In this document: piece after piece, positions 10,640 to 22,488 of the stretch
How the letters are laid out: the number at the start of each line of letters is the position of its first letter
Position numbering within the stretch: position 1 is the first letter of the stretch
Origin: Sipunculus nudus
Lineage: Eukaryota > Annelida > Sipuncula > Golfingiida > Sipunculidae
Assembly (NCBI GenBank): GCA_026874595.1
Contig: CM049307.1
Span: 5,481,579-5,545,578 of the forward strand
Length of the DNA: 64,000 nucleotides
Direction of reading: 5' to 3'
The notes under the pieces: model-generated
Database searches by the model: none
Seen by the model: only the letters and a program-made list of their open reading frames with translations
Told to the model about the DNA's origin: nothing
Made by a program: the position numbers and the translations under genes

Positions 10640-13516
10640 CCATGATAGCCCCAACACAGATTTTTTTAAGGGTGACCTAATTATTCGCTCACATGTGATC
10701 CAGTGAGTTACAAAGTCTGGTGGTGCCACCTGTAATCCTTTTTGTGCAGTATGAATCTGAGTGTCTTAGTTATAATGTATAAGAGCCCAGTCTCATGAGT
10801 GGTTCAATATATTAGGCTGAAATTTTGCATGTATGAAGATCTTGGATCTCTCCCATCTTGAACTTGAGACTAGCCATTCATGTGTTTGCCATCTGTTCAT
10901 CTTAGTCATTGGTTCAATGTATTGGGCTGAAATTGTGCATGTAATAGATCTTGGATACCTACCAGTGTGCAGTGTATTAGTCTGATATTTGGCATGTCCA
11001 TCATTCTTTGAGAGTGTCCTTGTGACCAGACAGGTGGCGTCACCTACCTTCCTGTCTTCATAGAATACATTGATACCCTTTTCACAGGATATGTTTGCTG
11101 TATTTTCCTAAAAGTGTGCATGTCCATAGATACTAGATATCTCTGCCTTGTAATCAAGACTGGTGGTGCCATGTATGCTATTGTTTTGGCATTGCGTCCA
11201 TCCGTCCATTTGCTTTTGGAGAAAATTGCTCATATCTTAGGGGTGGATGGATGTATCAGCCAGGAATTTTGCAGGTTTATCTGTCTTAAATAGATTTGAT
11301 GTAGACCAGACAGGTGTCACCACCTACTGATCCCTTTTTAGCGAACCTGTGAGCTTATTCGATGATGCAGCGTCATCTGTCATCTTTATGTTTACCCATG
11401 CTATCTTAAAAATGGCAGGAGCTAGCATCACCAAATTTTATGCAAAAAACAGTCATCTAAAAATCTATTGGAATTTGCTTATTATTTTGCTGCATTTACT
11501 TAGATTTAATAAAGAAAAAGCTAAAAAAAAACCTTTAAAAAACTTCTTCTCTGAAACTATTCAGCCAAATTGATCAATATTCATGGAACAATCTCTCTCA
11601 AGTTTGTTCGAATGGTTCAAGTTTGGTGAATTTTAGCTGAGTGACAAGAAGCTGAACTTCGTCTTTTGGCCAAAAAAGGATTTTAAAATTACAGTATCAG
11701 AAACAGCAGGAGCCATCTTTACCAAATTTTATGCAAATGATGGTCACATGACTCACATATTAATTTGATGTATTGGTGGCGCCACCTGCATCAACCTTTT
11801 CTAGTCAAGGGTCATCAGTCATCGGTACATTAACCCATAATTTCTGAGGTATAGCGGGAGCTAGCATCCCCAAATTTTATGAGAAAATGTGTCACATATC
11901 AAATGTTGTGGGATTGGGTGTATTGTCATGTCACCTACATTAACTTACATTTTAAGGGGAAAAGGCTGAAAAACCTTTGAAAATCTTCTTCTTTGAAATC
12001 ATTCAGCCAAATGGTCCAATATTTCACAGAAATGGTCCCAGAAAGAAGCTCTCTCAAGTTTGTGCAAATGGTTTGGGTTAATGAATTTTGGCGGAATTAC
12101 AGGAATTTGAACTTAGTGATTTTCCAAGTAAGCATACTGACATAAAAAAATAAGAAAATAAAAAAAAAATCTTATGGATATGTCTGTTTGAAAAAAGCTT
12201 TGTAGCCAAATTCTTTCAGTTTGTGTAAACAGATTAACAAACAGGCCAAGATTATGGCTGTATCTGTAAATAGCTTGGCAGCCTCCAACTGTTTCAGATT
12301 TGGCAACAGGCCATAGGTCAGTCTGGATCTATTTATAGCTTTGGCAGAATGCCAACTGTGTCAGATTATTCAACAGGTCAAGAATTCACTCAGTGCTGCC
12401 AGGTTTAGGTCAAAAGTTCACTCAGTGCAGCCAGGTTCAGGTCAAGAGTTCACTAAGTGTGGCAGCTTGAGCCAGCACTTTATCAAGGTGCACTCGGGGC
12501 AACTGCCTTTCTCACCTTAGCCTGGTAAGCAATGTGCATCAAACTCAAGAGACATTTAATGTATTGGCCTGATATTTTGACCTGTCCATGCGTCTTTAAT
12601 GGCTTTCTTGTTCACAAGACTGGTGTCGCCACCTACAATGACTTTTGCACAGTGTATGTGCCTGCTTATTTCTCATGAGGGATTTGATATATCAGCTTGA
12701 AATTGGGCATATTTATCGGATAGCTGTATCATGTACAAGACTGGTGGCACCACCTACAATAATTTTGCACAGTGTATGTCCCTGCTTATTTCTCAGGAGG
12801 GGTTTGACATATCAGTCTGAAATTTGGCATATGTTTATATCTCTGATAGCTTCGTTGTATACAAGACTGGTGGTGCCAGCTACAATCATTTTTGTGTTGG
12901 GTGCACCCATGCCAGAATTTCAGCAGTGATGTTTGTGTAATTGTTTCTTGTTCAAAATGTTTGGTAGTTGCATTGTTCATAAACGTGTTACACATGTTCT
13001 TGAAAAGTAATGGTCAAGCATTGAAGCATAATACCTGGTGTATATCTGATTGCACAGGTTAACATTAGGCATGTAGGCCTTGTTTATGACAAAAACCTTG
13101 AGCCAGCACTTTATCAAGGTGCACTTGGGGCAACTGCCTTTCTCACCTAAGCCTGGTAAGTCATGTGCATCAAACTCAAGAGAAGTTTATTGGCCTGATA
13201 TTTTGACCTGTCCATGCATCTTTAATGGCTTTCTTGTTCACAAGACTGGTGTTGCCACCTACAATGACTTTTGCATAGTGTATGTTCCTGCTCAAATCCC
13301 GGAGGGATTTGATATATCAGCTTGAAATTGGGCATATTTATCGAATAGCTATATAGTGTACAAAACTGGTGGCACCACATACAATAATTTTTGCACAGTG
13401 TATGTCCCTGCTTATTTCTCAGGAGGGGTTTGACATATCAGTCTGAAATTTGGCATATGTTTATATCTCTGATAGCTTTGTTGTATGTAAGACTGGTGGT
13501 GCCTACTACAATCATT
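10640..13516 (+). repeat. composite repeat E1, left part
   Basis: A long non-coding repeat collinear with E2 at 31.9-36.5 kb. Shared blocks in the same order: 'GTGCAGTATGAATCTGAG' (10.75 kb; 32.08 kb), 'GGCAGGAGCTAGCATC' type text (11.4 kb; 33.96 kb), the 'ATAGCTTGGCAG' segment (12.27 kb; 35.55 kb) and 'GACTGGTGG(C/T)(G/A)CCACCTACAAT'. The left terminus is truncated compared with E2. After the insertion of A3 the same unit continues at 20681. Confidence 0.7.
12465..13089 (+). repeat. ~625-bp tandem duplication inside E1 (first copy)
   Basis: The block 'GCCAGCACTTTATCAAGGTG' starts this copy near 12470 and recurs near 13096. The second copy runs 13090-13516, is broken by element A3, and resumes at 20681-20897 where 'GTAGGCCTTGTTTATGAC' closes both copies. 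The first copy therefore preserves the uninterrupted target sequence of A3. Confidence 0.85.
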
Positions 13517-14021
13517 AGCTGAGCTGACTATACGTCATCTGAGCTATAGTCGTGGTCCATTGTCCGTCGTCTGTCCGTCTCTCTGTCTGTCCGTCCATCC
13601 GGATGTCCATCCGTAAGACTGGCACGTTTCGACATCATTGGACCTACGAATCTGAAATTTGGCATACAGTTAGATGTCCAAAAATCTCCTACCATGCCGA
13701 AAACCTCAATTTTTTATTAGAAATCTATTTTCACATTTCAGGACTGCCTAATATCAAAACCCTTCATCTGGTTTTCTTCATATTTACCATAAATATTCCT
13801 CTATAAAGTTCCTATGTACATGCCAGAAATTAAGTCAGTATTATTTAATTTAAAAAAGTTATGGGCCTAAACATTATGGACTTTGTAAAAAAAATCAGGA
13901 AAGACATTGGTCACTTTAGACCAAAAGTGTTAAAGGTAGGGACTTTTTTTCAGTAATACAACTTTAATTAATCAAAATTTAATTGTATACCAAAAATGAG
14001 ATCAAAATCTGTTAAATTTTT

Positions 14022-16684
14022 AGCTCAGCTGACTTTCAGTCATGCTGGGCTATAGCGATGGGTCTTTGTCTGTCGTCCTTCCGTCTGTCCGTCCGGCCGG
14101 CGGTCCGGCCGTTAGCAGGGCACAAATCGTAACCGTAGGGGCTAGGGCCATGAACCCTATGCAGTCTTAGAGGTTCTTAAAAGATCTCCTTGCAAACCTG
14201 AAATTAGGTCACTGCGACCTGTATTCTCGAAGTTATGGGGTGTGTTTGCACCCCCCAGAAATAATTCTTTTAGCCAAAATTTTCATCCCAAACCTTCCAT
14301 CTTTCACATACAGCTCACCTACCAACAGGGGAAGAACCATAATTATTTTGAGGTCACAAGGTCAAAGGTCAAGGTCACAGAACCAACTTCTTTGAAAAGC
14401 CTGTGGATGCATTTTAAGCCAAACCTTTCATCCCAATTCTTTGATCTTTCACATATAGCTCCCCTACTAAGTGGGAGAAGAATCCTATAGATGTTGAGGT
14501 CACAAGGTCAAAGGTCAGGGTCACAGGATCCACTTCTTTGAAAAGGTTGTGGACACATTTCAAGCTAGACCTTTCATTCCAAACCTTTCAGCACTGATAT
14601 CGCTTCTCTGCCAACAGGGGAAAAGACCTGTTGATTTTGAGGTCAAAGGTCAAGTTCACAGCACCCTCTTCTTGCGTGGAGTCATTTTCAGGCAAACTTT
14701 TCAATCTATACTTTCCATCTGTCATATATGGCTTACCTACCAATAGGGGAAGAAGCCTATTGATGTTGAGTTCAAAAGGTCAAAGGTCAAGGTCACAATA
14801 TTGTTCTAAATGCTTGTGAACATATTTCAAGTGAAACTGTTCAACCCAAACCTTCAGTCTTTCACATATGCCACATCTATGCATCACTCAATGTGATTCA
14901 AACTTCATATTTATGGGTCTTTTTGCATGAAGAAATAACTAATTGATTTTGAGGTCAGCTGGTCAGGAGGTTAAAGGTTGCAGGTCTAAGTTATTCACTC
15001 ATTGGTTGCCAAGTAATTACACCTGGCCAGATGTAATTGGTTAGTAGTTACCCGTCATTTAGAAAGAATCCAGTTGATATGTGGGAAAAAGGCCAAGGTC
15101 ATAGGTCAGGTCAACTTATTTTGTAGACCATCTCTATTTTTCTTGTATATATAAGCTTGCACTCCAGCTGGTACATCTCACCATGTGGCTGTAATTGTGA
15201 GTGACACTGGTGACATATGACTCCCTTTTGTATCAGGCTATTAAGTGATAAGGCTGAGTGATAAGTACCTGTTACTGCATAACAGAACACTGTTGTTGGA
15301 ATACTTCAGCCAGGAATTAACACTATGAGAGTATAGTATTAACCCTTTACTGTTTACATTTATTTTAGATTTCCGACAAATTCTGACACTTTTTATATTT
15401 TCACTAACAGCCATATCTTTTCAAGCCTTTTTTGTATCTTTATCAAATTTTCAACAGTTCCCACTGAGAGGGTTTGCTGAAGATTATTGAAAATCATTGA
15501 AACTTAAAAATAATTTGCAATATTTTTGTCCTGAAAGAATCTATACATATCATGGCATTCTAGTTGCCCATTTTGAGTGCTCTTTAGTGGCTTGTAAACA
15601 GTAAAGGGTTAAGGTTTAGCTACTGATTTATAAGATGATGGGAACATTTTGCAGTTTATTTTATGGAATCATAGCAATAAACTTAGTTTCCTAGATATCT
15701 GAATATTTTTATATAAATCACCACATATAAAAGCAAGTGTTTATTCTCATAATATGTGGATGTGTACTTGATTTAGGATGGCTTTATTTTATTACAAGAC
15801 TCTTAGTCATGCTTTCTGCATTTCTTTTCTTTCAGGTTTTGCAGTTTACCAACCCTGCTGACCCCATTGAAAAGCAGAGTGATAATAAAAAATATTGGAC
15901 CTACACTTTTACATTTGCATATCTGTAAATCTGATATGAGCGCCTGAACATGCCTTTTGAATTGTTTTGGGCATTCATTACTGTAACATCATTTGGAGAA
16001 TTTGCCCCAAGTTTGGTCTCTTATTGGAGGATGTGTGATATGCCAGTTAGCCACCTTAGAAATCCTTTTTTCAGTGCAGTTTCGGTAATTTTCCTTCAAT
16101 TTTTGGTCCGATTTAGAGAATGGTTGTTGTCTGATTTCAGACCTGTCAGAAGTCCAAAATGGCCACCAGGCAACCATCTTTAAATTCCTTTTGATCATAT
16201 TATCTCAAGAACCTTTAAAGTGAAGGCAGTCGGATGTATATTAATGTAATCTTGCAAAGAATTGGGTCAAATATTTCTTAATAAATATTATCATCATATA
16301 TGAAAGTGCAGTACAGTTGGCTTGTATTGAATAAAAATTCATACAGAAGCACCTGTTTCTCAATAATTCTTGCATGGATTTCCTTGATTTTTTGCCATAT
16401 ATTTTGATCTTATATTTGCCCTTTGTGGTGTTCCTTTTGAGACTGACAGGTATCAAGTAAGCTATGGGAATAGTTCTGGATACCTTAACAATCATACATT
16501 TTCCTCAGACCATCAATTCACTGTGTTTTAACCAGACATAGGTGATATATATTTCTGTTGTCGTAGAAAATTTCAACAAATTGGCAAATTGGTTCTTCAA
16601 AATTTGACTGGAAGTTGTGAATCTCAGCCCATGATGTCGCAGGTCATGCTTGGCAGCTGAGCGTCATGACCCATGGGTCACTTG
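14022..16684 (+). mobile_element. family A element A4 (nested in A3)
   Basis: The head AGCTCAGCTGACTTTCAG is followed by a TCCGTC/GGCCGG-rich block. The 3' end has CAGCTGAGCGTC, then the palindrome GACCCATGGGTC and ACTTG|TTT. The A3 sequence closes over it: AAATTTTT before and AAAATATTGG(C) after, where a related unit at about 17360 reads AAATTTTTAAAATATTAGC uninterrupted. It carries four AGGTCA-rich units (14357-14790; ~134-148 bp apart). It is near-identical to A6 at 36908-39011 apart from indels. Confidence 0.8.
15343..15608. mobile_element. 266-bp piggyBac-like MITE
   Basis: A perfect 16-bp terminal inverted repeat, CCCTTTACTGTTTACA, lies at both ends, flanked on each side by TTAA (15339-15342 and 15609-15612). 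TTAA duplication and a CCC start are hallmarks of the piggyBac superfamily. The sister element A6 carries a single TTAA at the matching point (near 37897, GTGTTAAGGTTTAGC), an empty site. There is no coding capacity. Confidence 0.88.
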
Positions 16685-17650
16685 TTTAAAATATTGGCAA
16701 AAATATAAAAATGGTACCTTAAATTTTGCCCAACTTTGGCCACGGCACTTTTTTTCCTGTAAGTACTGTGGATTTAATTTTCACAGCATGTACACATAAG
16801 GATTTAATCTGTTTAAATTTGATATTTGAAAATAAAAGCTGCAAAATTAGGCTAGTTATTGAATTTTTTGGAGGCTCTTGTTGTATTCCCTTACATTGTC
16901 AAGCAGTCCACTTTGGTGACTGTAGGTCATTCAGTGCATATCTCTATTGTCCCCAGGCTGTTGGCATAATGTTAGATGTCCCAAAGATCTCCTACAAAGC
17001 TGAAAACTGGGTCTTTGCGACTTTGTTCCTTTGAGAAATTAAGGAAAAACCTCAATTTTTTATTAAAAACATATTTTCACACTTCAGGACTGCCTAATAT
17101 CAAAACCACTCATCTGTTTTTCCTCATATTTACCAATAAATATTCCTCTATATAGTTCCTATATACATGCCAGAAATAAGGTCTTTATTATATAATTTAA
17201 AAAAGTTATGGGCTCAAACATAATTCATTTTGTAAAAAATCAGAAAATTTATTTGATCGCTTAACACAAAACATGTTAAAGCTAAGGACTTTTTTCCAGT
17301 AATATAACTTTAATTAATCAAAATTAAAATGTATACCCAAAATTAGATGAAAATCTTTTAAAATTTTTAAAATATTAGCAAAAATAAAAATTGGTACCTT
17401 AAATTTTGCCCAACTTTGGCCACGGCACATTTCTTTCCTGTAGGTACTGTGGATTTAATTTTCACAGCATGTTTACATAAGGATTTAATCTGTTAAAATA
17501 TGAAATTTGAAAATAAAAGGCTGCAAAATTAGGCAAGAAATTGAATTTATTTTGGAGACTTGTTGTATTCCCTTACATTGTCAAGCAGTCCACTTTGGTG
17601 ACTGTAGGTCATTCAGTGCAGCTCTCTCCACTGAGTTGAGCTTGATCAGG
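16685..17650 (+). repeat. direct duplication within A3
   Basis: The segment with 'GGTACCTTAAATTTTGCCC', 'CTGTGGATTTAATTTTCAC' and 'CCACTTTGGTGACTGTAGG' occurs at 16685-16950 and again at 17367-17630, offset about 680 bp. The spacer resembles the front half of a family A unit. A long C tract (17701-17733, one T) follows the second copy. Confidence 0.8.
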
Positions 17651-18154
17651 CTATCTGCAGTTAATACCATACCACAGGGAGCCTTTTTCTCTGGCAAGCC
17701 CCGCCCCCCCCCCCCCCTCCCCCCCCCCCCCCCATTCTGTTGACAGACCTGTACTATGAACTAGATGAATCTTAAAATTGACATTTTTTTCAGCAACGAG
17801 CAGTAACAATGGAAAACCCAACCCCCTTTCAATACACAGGACTAATAAACAAGATGAATCTTATAATTTTAATGTTAAATAAATTCTTTTTGATGAGACA
17901 TGGACAATTTTGATTGTTTTAAAGAAAAAACTTCAGGAATTTAATCATAATATTCAACCGACAAGATTTAAGAAGATATAAATACTTTGTAGCATTTCAT
18001 TCATTTCTCTTTAAGTTGGCAGGGCCTAGGTGTGAATAACACTGTTAACTTAGTATTAAAATTAGGATTATTGGTCAAACTTTGTTGGATTAATTTTTAA
18101 CTCATATGGCCAAATATTTAACTTTTGAAAACTTAGTCAACTTCACACATTATT

Positions 18155-20432
18155 GCATCCCCAGAAAAAGTCAGGGGATACTATGTTTTCATACCGGTCC
18201 TGCCGCCGCCGCATATAAATCTTGTTGGCGCGACAACTCAAAAAATATTTCACAGATCTTCACCAAACTTGGTATATGTATAGATATGGGTGAGAGGATG
18301 ATGCTTTTTTAAAATGAGGTCATGACCTTGAATAGGAGAGTGTCCTTGACCTTGAATAGGTCCAATATTGGGGAAAATCACACAAATTCTTAAATATCTC
18401 AAGAAATCTTGCATGGATTTATCCCAAAATCAAGTTGATGGAAGATCATGGATAGGGTTGTCATTTTCCAGAAACTGGTGGCGCCACCTATTATTCTTTA
18501 CTTGTTTCGTGCCGTTTAATATCCCAAAAATTGCTACTTGACAGTACTGTGAGCATTATAAGTCAAAAACTAATGGACAGATTCCTTTTATATTATGCAT
18601 ATACATAGATATGGGTTATGGGATGATGTTCATTTAAATTGGGGTCATGACCTCTTCTATGAGAGTGGCCTTGACCTTGAATATTGCCATATATGGTAAA
18701 AATCACACAAAATCATTAATTTCTCAATAAGGGATGCATGGATTGGTCCAAAAATCAACTTGACCAAAGATCTTGGATAGTAATGTCATGCACCGGAAAC
18801 AGGTGGCGCCATCTGTTATTCTTTTACTTGTTTTCATGCCGTTTAATACCCCCATCATTGCCACTTAACAGTACTGTGAGCATTATAAGTCAAAAACTAA
18901 TGGACAGATTTCTTTCATATTATGCATATACATAGACTTGGGTTATGGGATGATGTATATATATATTTTGGGGTCATGACCTTTCCTATTAGAGTGGCCT
19001 TGACCTTGAATATTGCCATATATGGTGAAAATTACACAGAATCATTAATATCTCTAAGGGATGCATGGATTGGTCCAAAAATCAACTTGATCGAAGATCT
19101 TGGATAGTCTTGTCATGTATCAGAAACAGGTGGCGCCACCTGTTATTCTTTTACTTGTTTTCTTGCCATTTAAGACCACATCATTGCCACTTAACAGTAC
19201 TGTGCAGAGCATAATAAGTCAAAAACTAATGGACAGATTTCTTACATATTATGCATATACATAGATATGGGTTATGGGATGATGTTTATTTAAATTGGGG
19301 TCATGACCTTTCCTATGAGAGTGGCCTTGGACCTTGAATATTGCCATATATGGTGAAAATCACACAAAATCATTAATATCTCAATAAGGGATGCATTGAT
19401 TGGGTCAAAAATCAACTTGACCAAAGATCTTGGATAGTGTTGTCATGTACCAGAAACTGATAGGGCCACCTGTTATTCTTTTACTTGTTTTTATGCCGTT
19501 TAATACCCAATCATTGCCACTTAACAGTACTGTGAGCATTATAAGTCAAAAACTAATGGATACATTTCTTTCATATTATGCATATACATAGACTTGGGTT
19601 ATGGGATGATGTATATATATATATTTTGGGGTCATGACCTTTCCTATTAGTGTGGCCTTGACCTTGAATATTGCCATATATGGTGAAAATTACACAAAAT
19701 CATTCATATCTCTAAGGGATGCATGGATTGGTCCAAAAATCAACTTGATCGAAGATCTTGGATAGTCTTGTCATGTACCAGAAACAGGTGGCGCCACCTG
19801 TTATTCTTTTACTTGTTTTTGTGCCGTTTAAGACCCTATCATTGCCACTTAACAGTACTGTGAGCATTATAAGTCAAAAACTAATGGACAGATTTCTTTC
19901 ATATTATGCATATACATAGATATGGGTTATTGGATGATGTTTATTTAAATTGGGGTCATGACCTTTCCTATTAGAGTGGCCTTGACCTTGAATATTGCCA
20001 TATATGGTGAAAATCACACAAAATCATTAATATCTCAATAAGGGATGCATTGATTGGTCCAAAAATCAACTTGACCAAAGATCTTGGATAGTGTTGTCAT
20101 GTACCAGAAACTGATAGCGCCACCTGTTATTCTTTTACTTGTTTTCATGCCGTTTAATACCCAATCATTGCCACTTAACAGTACTGTGAGCATTATAAGT
20201 CAAAAACTAATGGACAGATTTCTTTCATATTATGCATATACATTAACATGGGTTAGGGGATGATGTATATTGAAATTGGGGTCATGACCTTTTCTATGAG
20301 AGTGACCTTTTCTATGAGTGTGGTCTGATATTAATTGTTGCTGAAGATGGGGGGCCTATTCTTAAAGGGGGGGGGGGGGGGCATTAATTGTCTGGGGATA
20401 CTATGGCACCTGAGGTGCCAAGAAATGTCTAG
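18155..20432 (+). mobile_element. family B element B2 (nested in A3)
   Basis: The head GCATCCCCAGAAAAAGTCAG forms a hairpin with GGGGATAC and is followed by CCGGTCCTGCCGCCGCCGC. The 3' end shows GTCTGGGGATACTATGGCACC, then the hairpin partner GGTGCC, a spacer and CTAG|TTT. The body is a six-unit tandem array. A G run (20367-20381) sits just before the 3' inverted sequence. No coding capacity. Confidence 0.7.
18200..20300 (+). repeat. ~327-bp tandem array with alternating variants
   Basis: The landmark ACAGTACTGTG recurs at 18541, 18868, 19194, 19524, 19852 and 20178, a period of 326-330 bp. Two variants alternate: one has ATATGGGTTATGGGATGATG(TT) plus TTTAAATTGGGG, the other ACTTGGGTTATGGGATG plus (TA)n TTTTGGGG. 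The real higher-order unit is therefore a ~655-bp dimer. Every unit has GGTCATGACCT and GGCCTTGACCTTGAAT, and most have GGTGGCGCCACCT or a near match. Confidence 0.9.
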
Positions 20433-20680
20433 TTTGTTTATGAAATGTTACTTTTATATAACACTTACCGTAGGCCTATTTGTTCCCTTGGTGCATCACT
20501 AAATGGTTTAGCTCATGTCCATTATTCTGTAATTTACAGAGTTTCATTTTAGCAGAGCCATTTTCTCATAGATTTTCTAATGATAATATACATGAAAAAC
20601 CAAAAGAAATAAAAATATTATGCAGTCACTAATATTTTCCAAAATTCAGCTGAGCGATGTGACCCATGGGTCCCTTGTTT

Positions 20681-20953
20681 TTGTGTTGTGTGCACCCATG
20701 CCAGAATTTCAGCAGTGATGTTTGTGTAATTGTTTCTTGTTCAAAATGTTTGGTATTTGCAATGTTCATATCCATGTTACACATGTACTTGAAAAGTAAT
20801 GGTCAAGCATTGAATCATTATACCTGGTTTATATCCAATTGCACAGGTTTGCATTAGGCCTGTAGGCCTTGTTTATGACAAAAACCTTGTAATTTTAGCC
20901 TCTTTCAGCTTAAAATGTTTTATGATAAAACTCTTAAGCTGGATGGTTTAATT
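20681..20953 (+). repeat. composite repeat E1, right part after A3
   Basis: This continues the host unit broken by A3 ('TGCACCCATGCCAGAATTTC' as at 12.9 kb), ends with 'CTGTAGGCCTTGTTTATGAC' and runs on into 'CTTGTAATTTTAGCCTCTTT', which also occurs in E2 near 35.14 kb. Element C2 follows. Confidence 0.75.
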
Positions 20954-21842
20954 GTATACACCAAAACAAAGTTTTGCGGATACTATGATTTTGACTGGGT
21001 TCCGCCACCGCCGTATTCATTTCCAGAGAACTCCTCTGAGACTACTGGACTGATTTTTCTGAAACTTACACCAATCATCAGGTCACATGTGAACCGGTGC
21101 CGAACCAATTTGCGTTGCCCGTTGACCTTTCCTCTCTGCCTAGCCTCTATTTGTGCGTCTGTTTCCACACATAAAATCACATATCTCAGGAACCATTTGA
21201 CCGATCAGGAAAAAAAAATTTGTACGAATGTAGCCCTTGGATAGCTTTATAACATACACAAAAAATGGTGGCGCCACCTGCAACCATGTTTGCACAGTGT
21301 CCATCTGTTCATCTGCCTTGGGTTAAAATCACTCATATCTCTACAGTGGTTTGACTAATTCACCTGAAATTTGGCATGTGTATACATCCTGGAAAGCTTT
21401 CTTGATTTTATGACAGGTGGCGCCACCTACATTTATGTTTACCCTGCAGACATTCAGGCTTATATCTCCCCCTGAAATTTTGCATGTGTATAGATCTCAC
21501 ATAGCTCTTAACCATACACAAGATTGGTGGCGCCTCCTGCCAGCATATTTGCACAGCATCTTTCTGTTTGTCTGCTGTGGGATAAAATCACTCCTATACA
21601 AGTAGTGGTTTGACTTATCTGCATAAAATTTTGTATATGTATACAACTTGGACAGCTTTATGGATTTTGTGGTAGGTGGGGCAACCTACATACACATATA
21701 AGCTGCAGACATCCATGCTAATATGCAACACAACTCTGTTTCCCCTTGCCACTCAATCCATGCCTCACTTCACCTGTCTCACTCTGATTTTGGCAGATAC
21801 ACGAAGGCCCTTGTCAACTACCTGTATTCTAGTTTTAAAATG
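20954..21842 (+). mobile_element. family C element C2
   Basis: The 5' hairpin is CCAAAACAAAGTTTTGCGG, preceded by GTATAC and followed by CCGCCACCGCCG and CTCCTCTGAGAC. The 3' end has GGCAGATAC, a degraded hairpin and CTAG|TTTT. Inside are about two units of the 280-bp core with GGTGGCGCCACCT at 21267 and 21416. Confidence 0.65.
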
Positions 21843-22391
21843 TCATAGTTGAAAACTTGCAGGTCTGAAACATCCATTTTGCTGAAATCATAACGACTAA
21901 GGAAGATATGCAGGACATAAGAGGATAAATATTAAATTTTAAAAATAAACCTCCATTCATAATCCCGAACTTTGCACAGGTTCACATTAGGCCTGTAGGC
22001 CTTATTTTCTTCAAGATCAGCTTCAGCAGAGCACCGTGACAAATGGGTCCTTTGATTCACGCAGTCATTTTAGAGTTTTAGTTTTGCAATCATATATTTA
22101 GTACTTTACCATAACCAAGTAGAACAGTAACAATAGAAATAAGCGTATTTTGCATTCGCCAAGATTTTACAAAATTTTGCTTAGTGCCATGACCAATGGG
22201 TCCATTGGTTAATCAAAATTGTTACATATTCTTTTCAACAAATTTGCAGGACAAGTTAAAAGATTGATGACCTTGACCTTGGTGACATTTTGCCCGTATG
22301 AAGTGTCAATATATGCCTCAGAAGGTTTATTTTAAAGTTGGGGTTAGCCCAGTTTTAGGATACTGCAGCATCTCTGATGCCAGAAATTCTT

Positions 22392-22394
<3 letters not shown>
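21843..22394. other. non-coding stretch upstream of the SR-protein exon
   Basis: It holds decayed family A/E 3' ends (CCGTGACAAATGGGTCC near 22037; GACCAATGGGTCC near 22192) and a fragment of the AGGTCA-type core. No exon recognised. Confidence 0.5.

Positions 22395-22433
<39 letters not shown>
22395..22433. repeat. (TA)n microsatellite next to a splice acceptor
   Basis: A TA dinucleotide run of about 39 bp ending some 55 bp before the 3' splice site of the long exon. Confidence 0.97.
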
Positions 22434-22436
<3 letters not shown>

Positions 22437-22488
22437 AATATATATAGTGTGTGTGTATCTTATTATTTTCCCTTTCTGTTCTTTACAG

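Larger units (their letters stand above)
13517..20677 (+). mobile_element. family A element A3, itself interrupted by A4 and B2
   Basis: It starts AGCTGAGCTGACTATACG and ends CAGCTGAGCGATGTGACCC...CCCTTG before a T run. The sister copy of the host at about 12880-12903 reads CAATCATTTTTGTGTTG without the element, so both ends are fixed to within two T residues. Inside it, A4 (14022-16684) and B2 (18155-20432) are later insertions. Between them, the segment 16685-16950 is repeated at 17367-17630. Confidence 0.75.

Noticed and set aside
14242-14490. 82-codon frame conserved at 37113-37361
   Set aside because: Conservation is explained by the A4/A6 repeat pair. It overlaps AGGTCA-rich non-coding units and shows no protein-level constraint I can argue.
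15834-15928. Acceptor-like TTCTTTCAG plus open frame as an upstream exon of the SR-protein gene
   Set aside because: The segment lies inside family A element A4 and recurs in A6 at about 38120 with frame-breaking differences.
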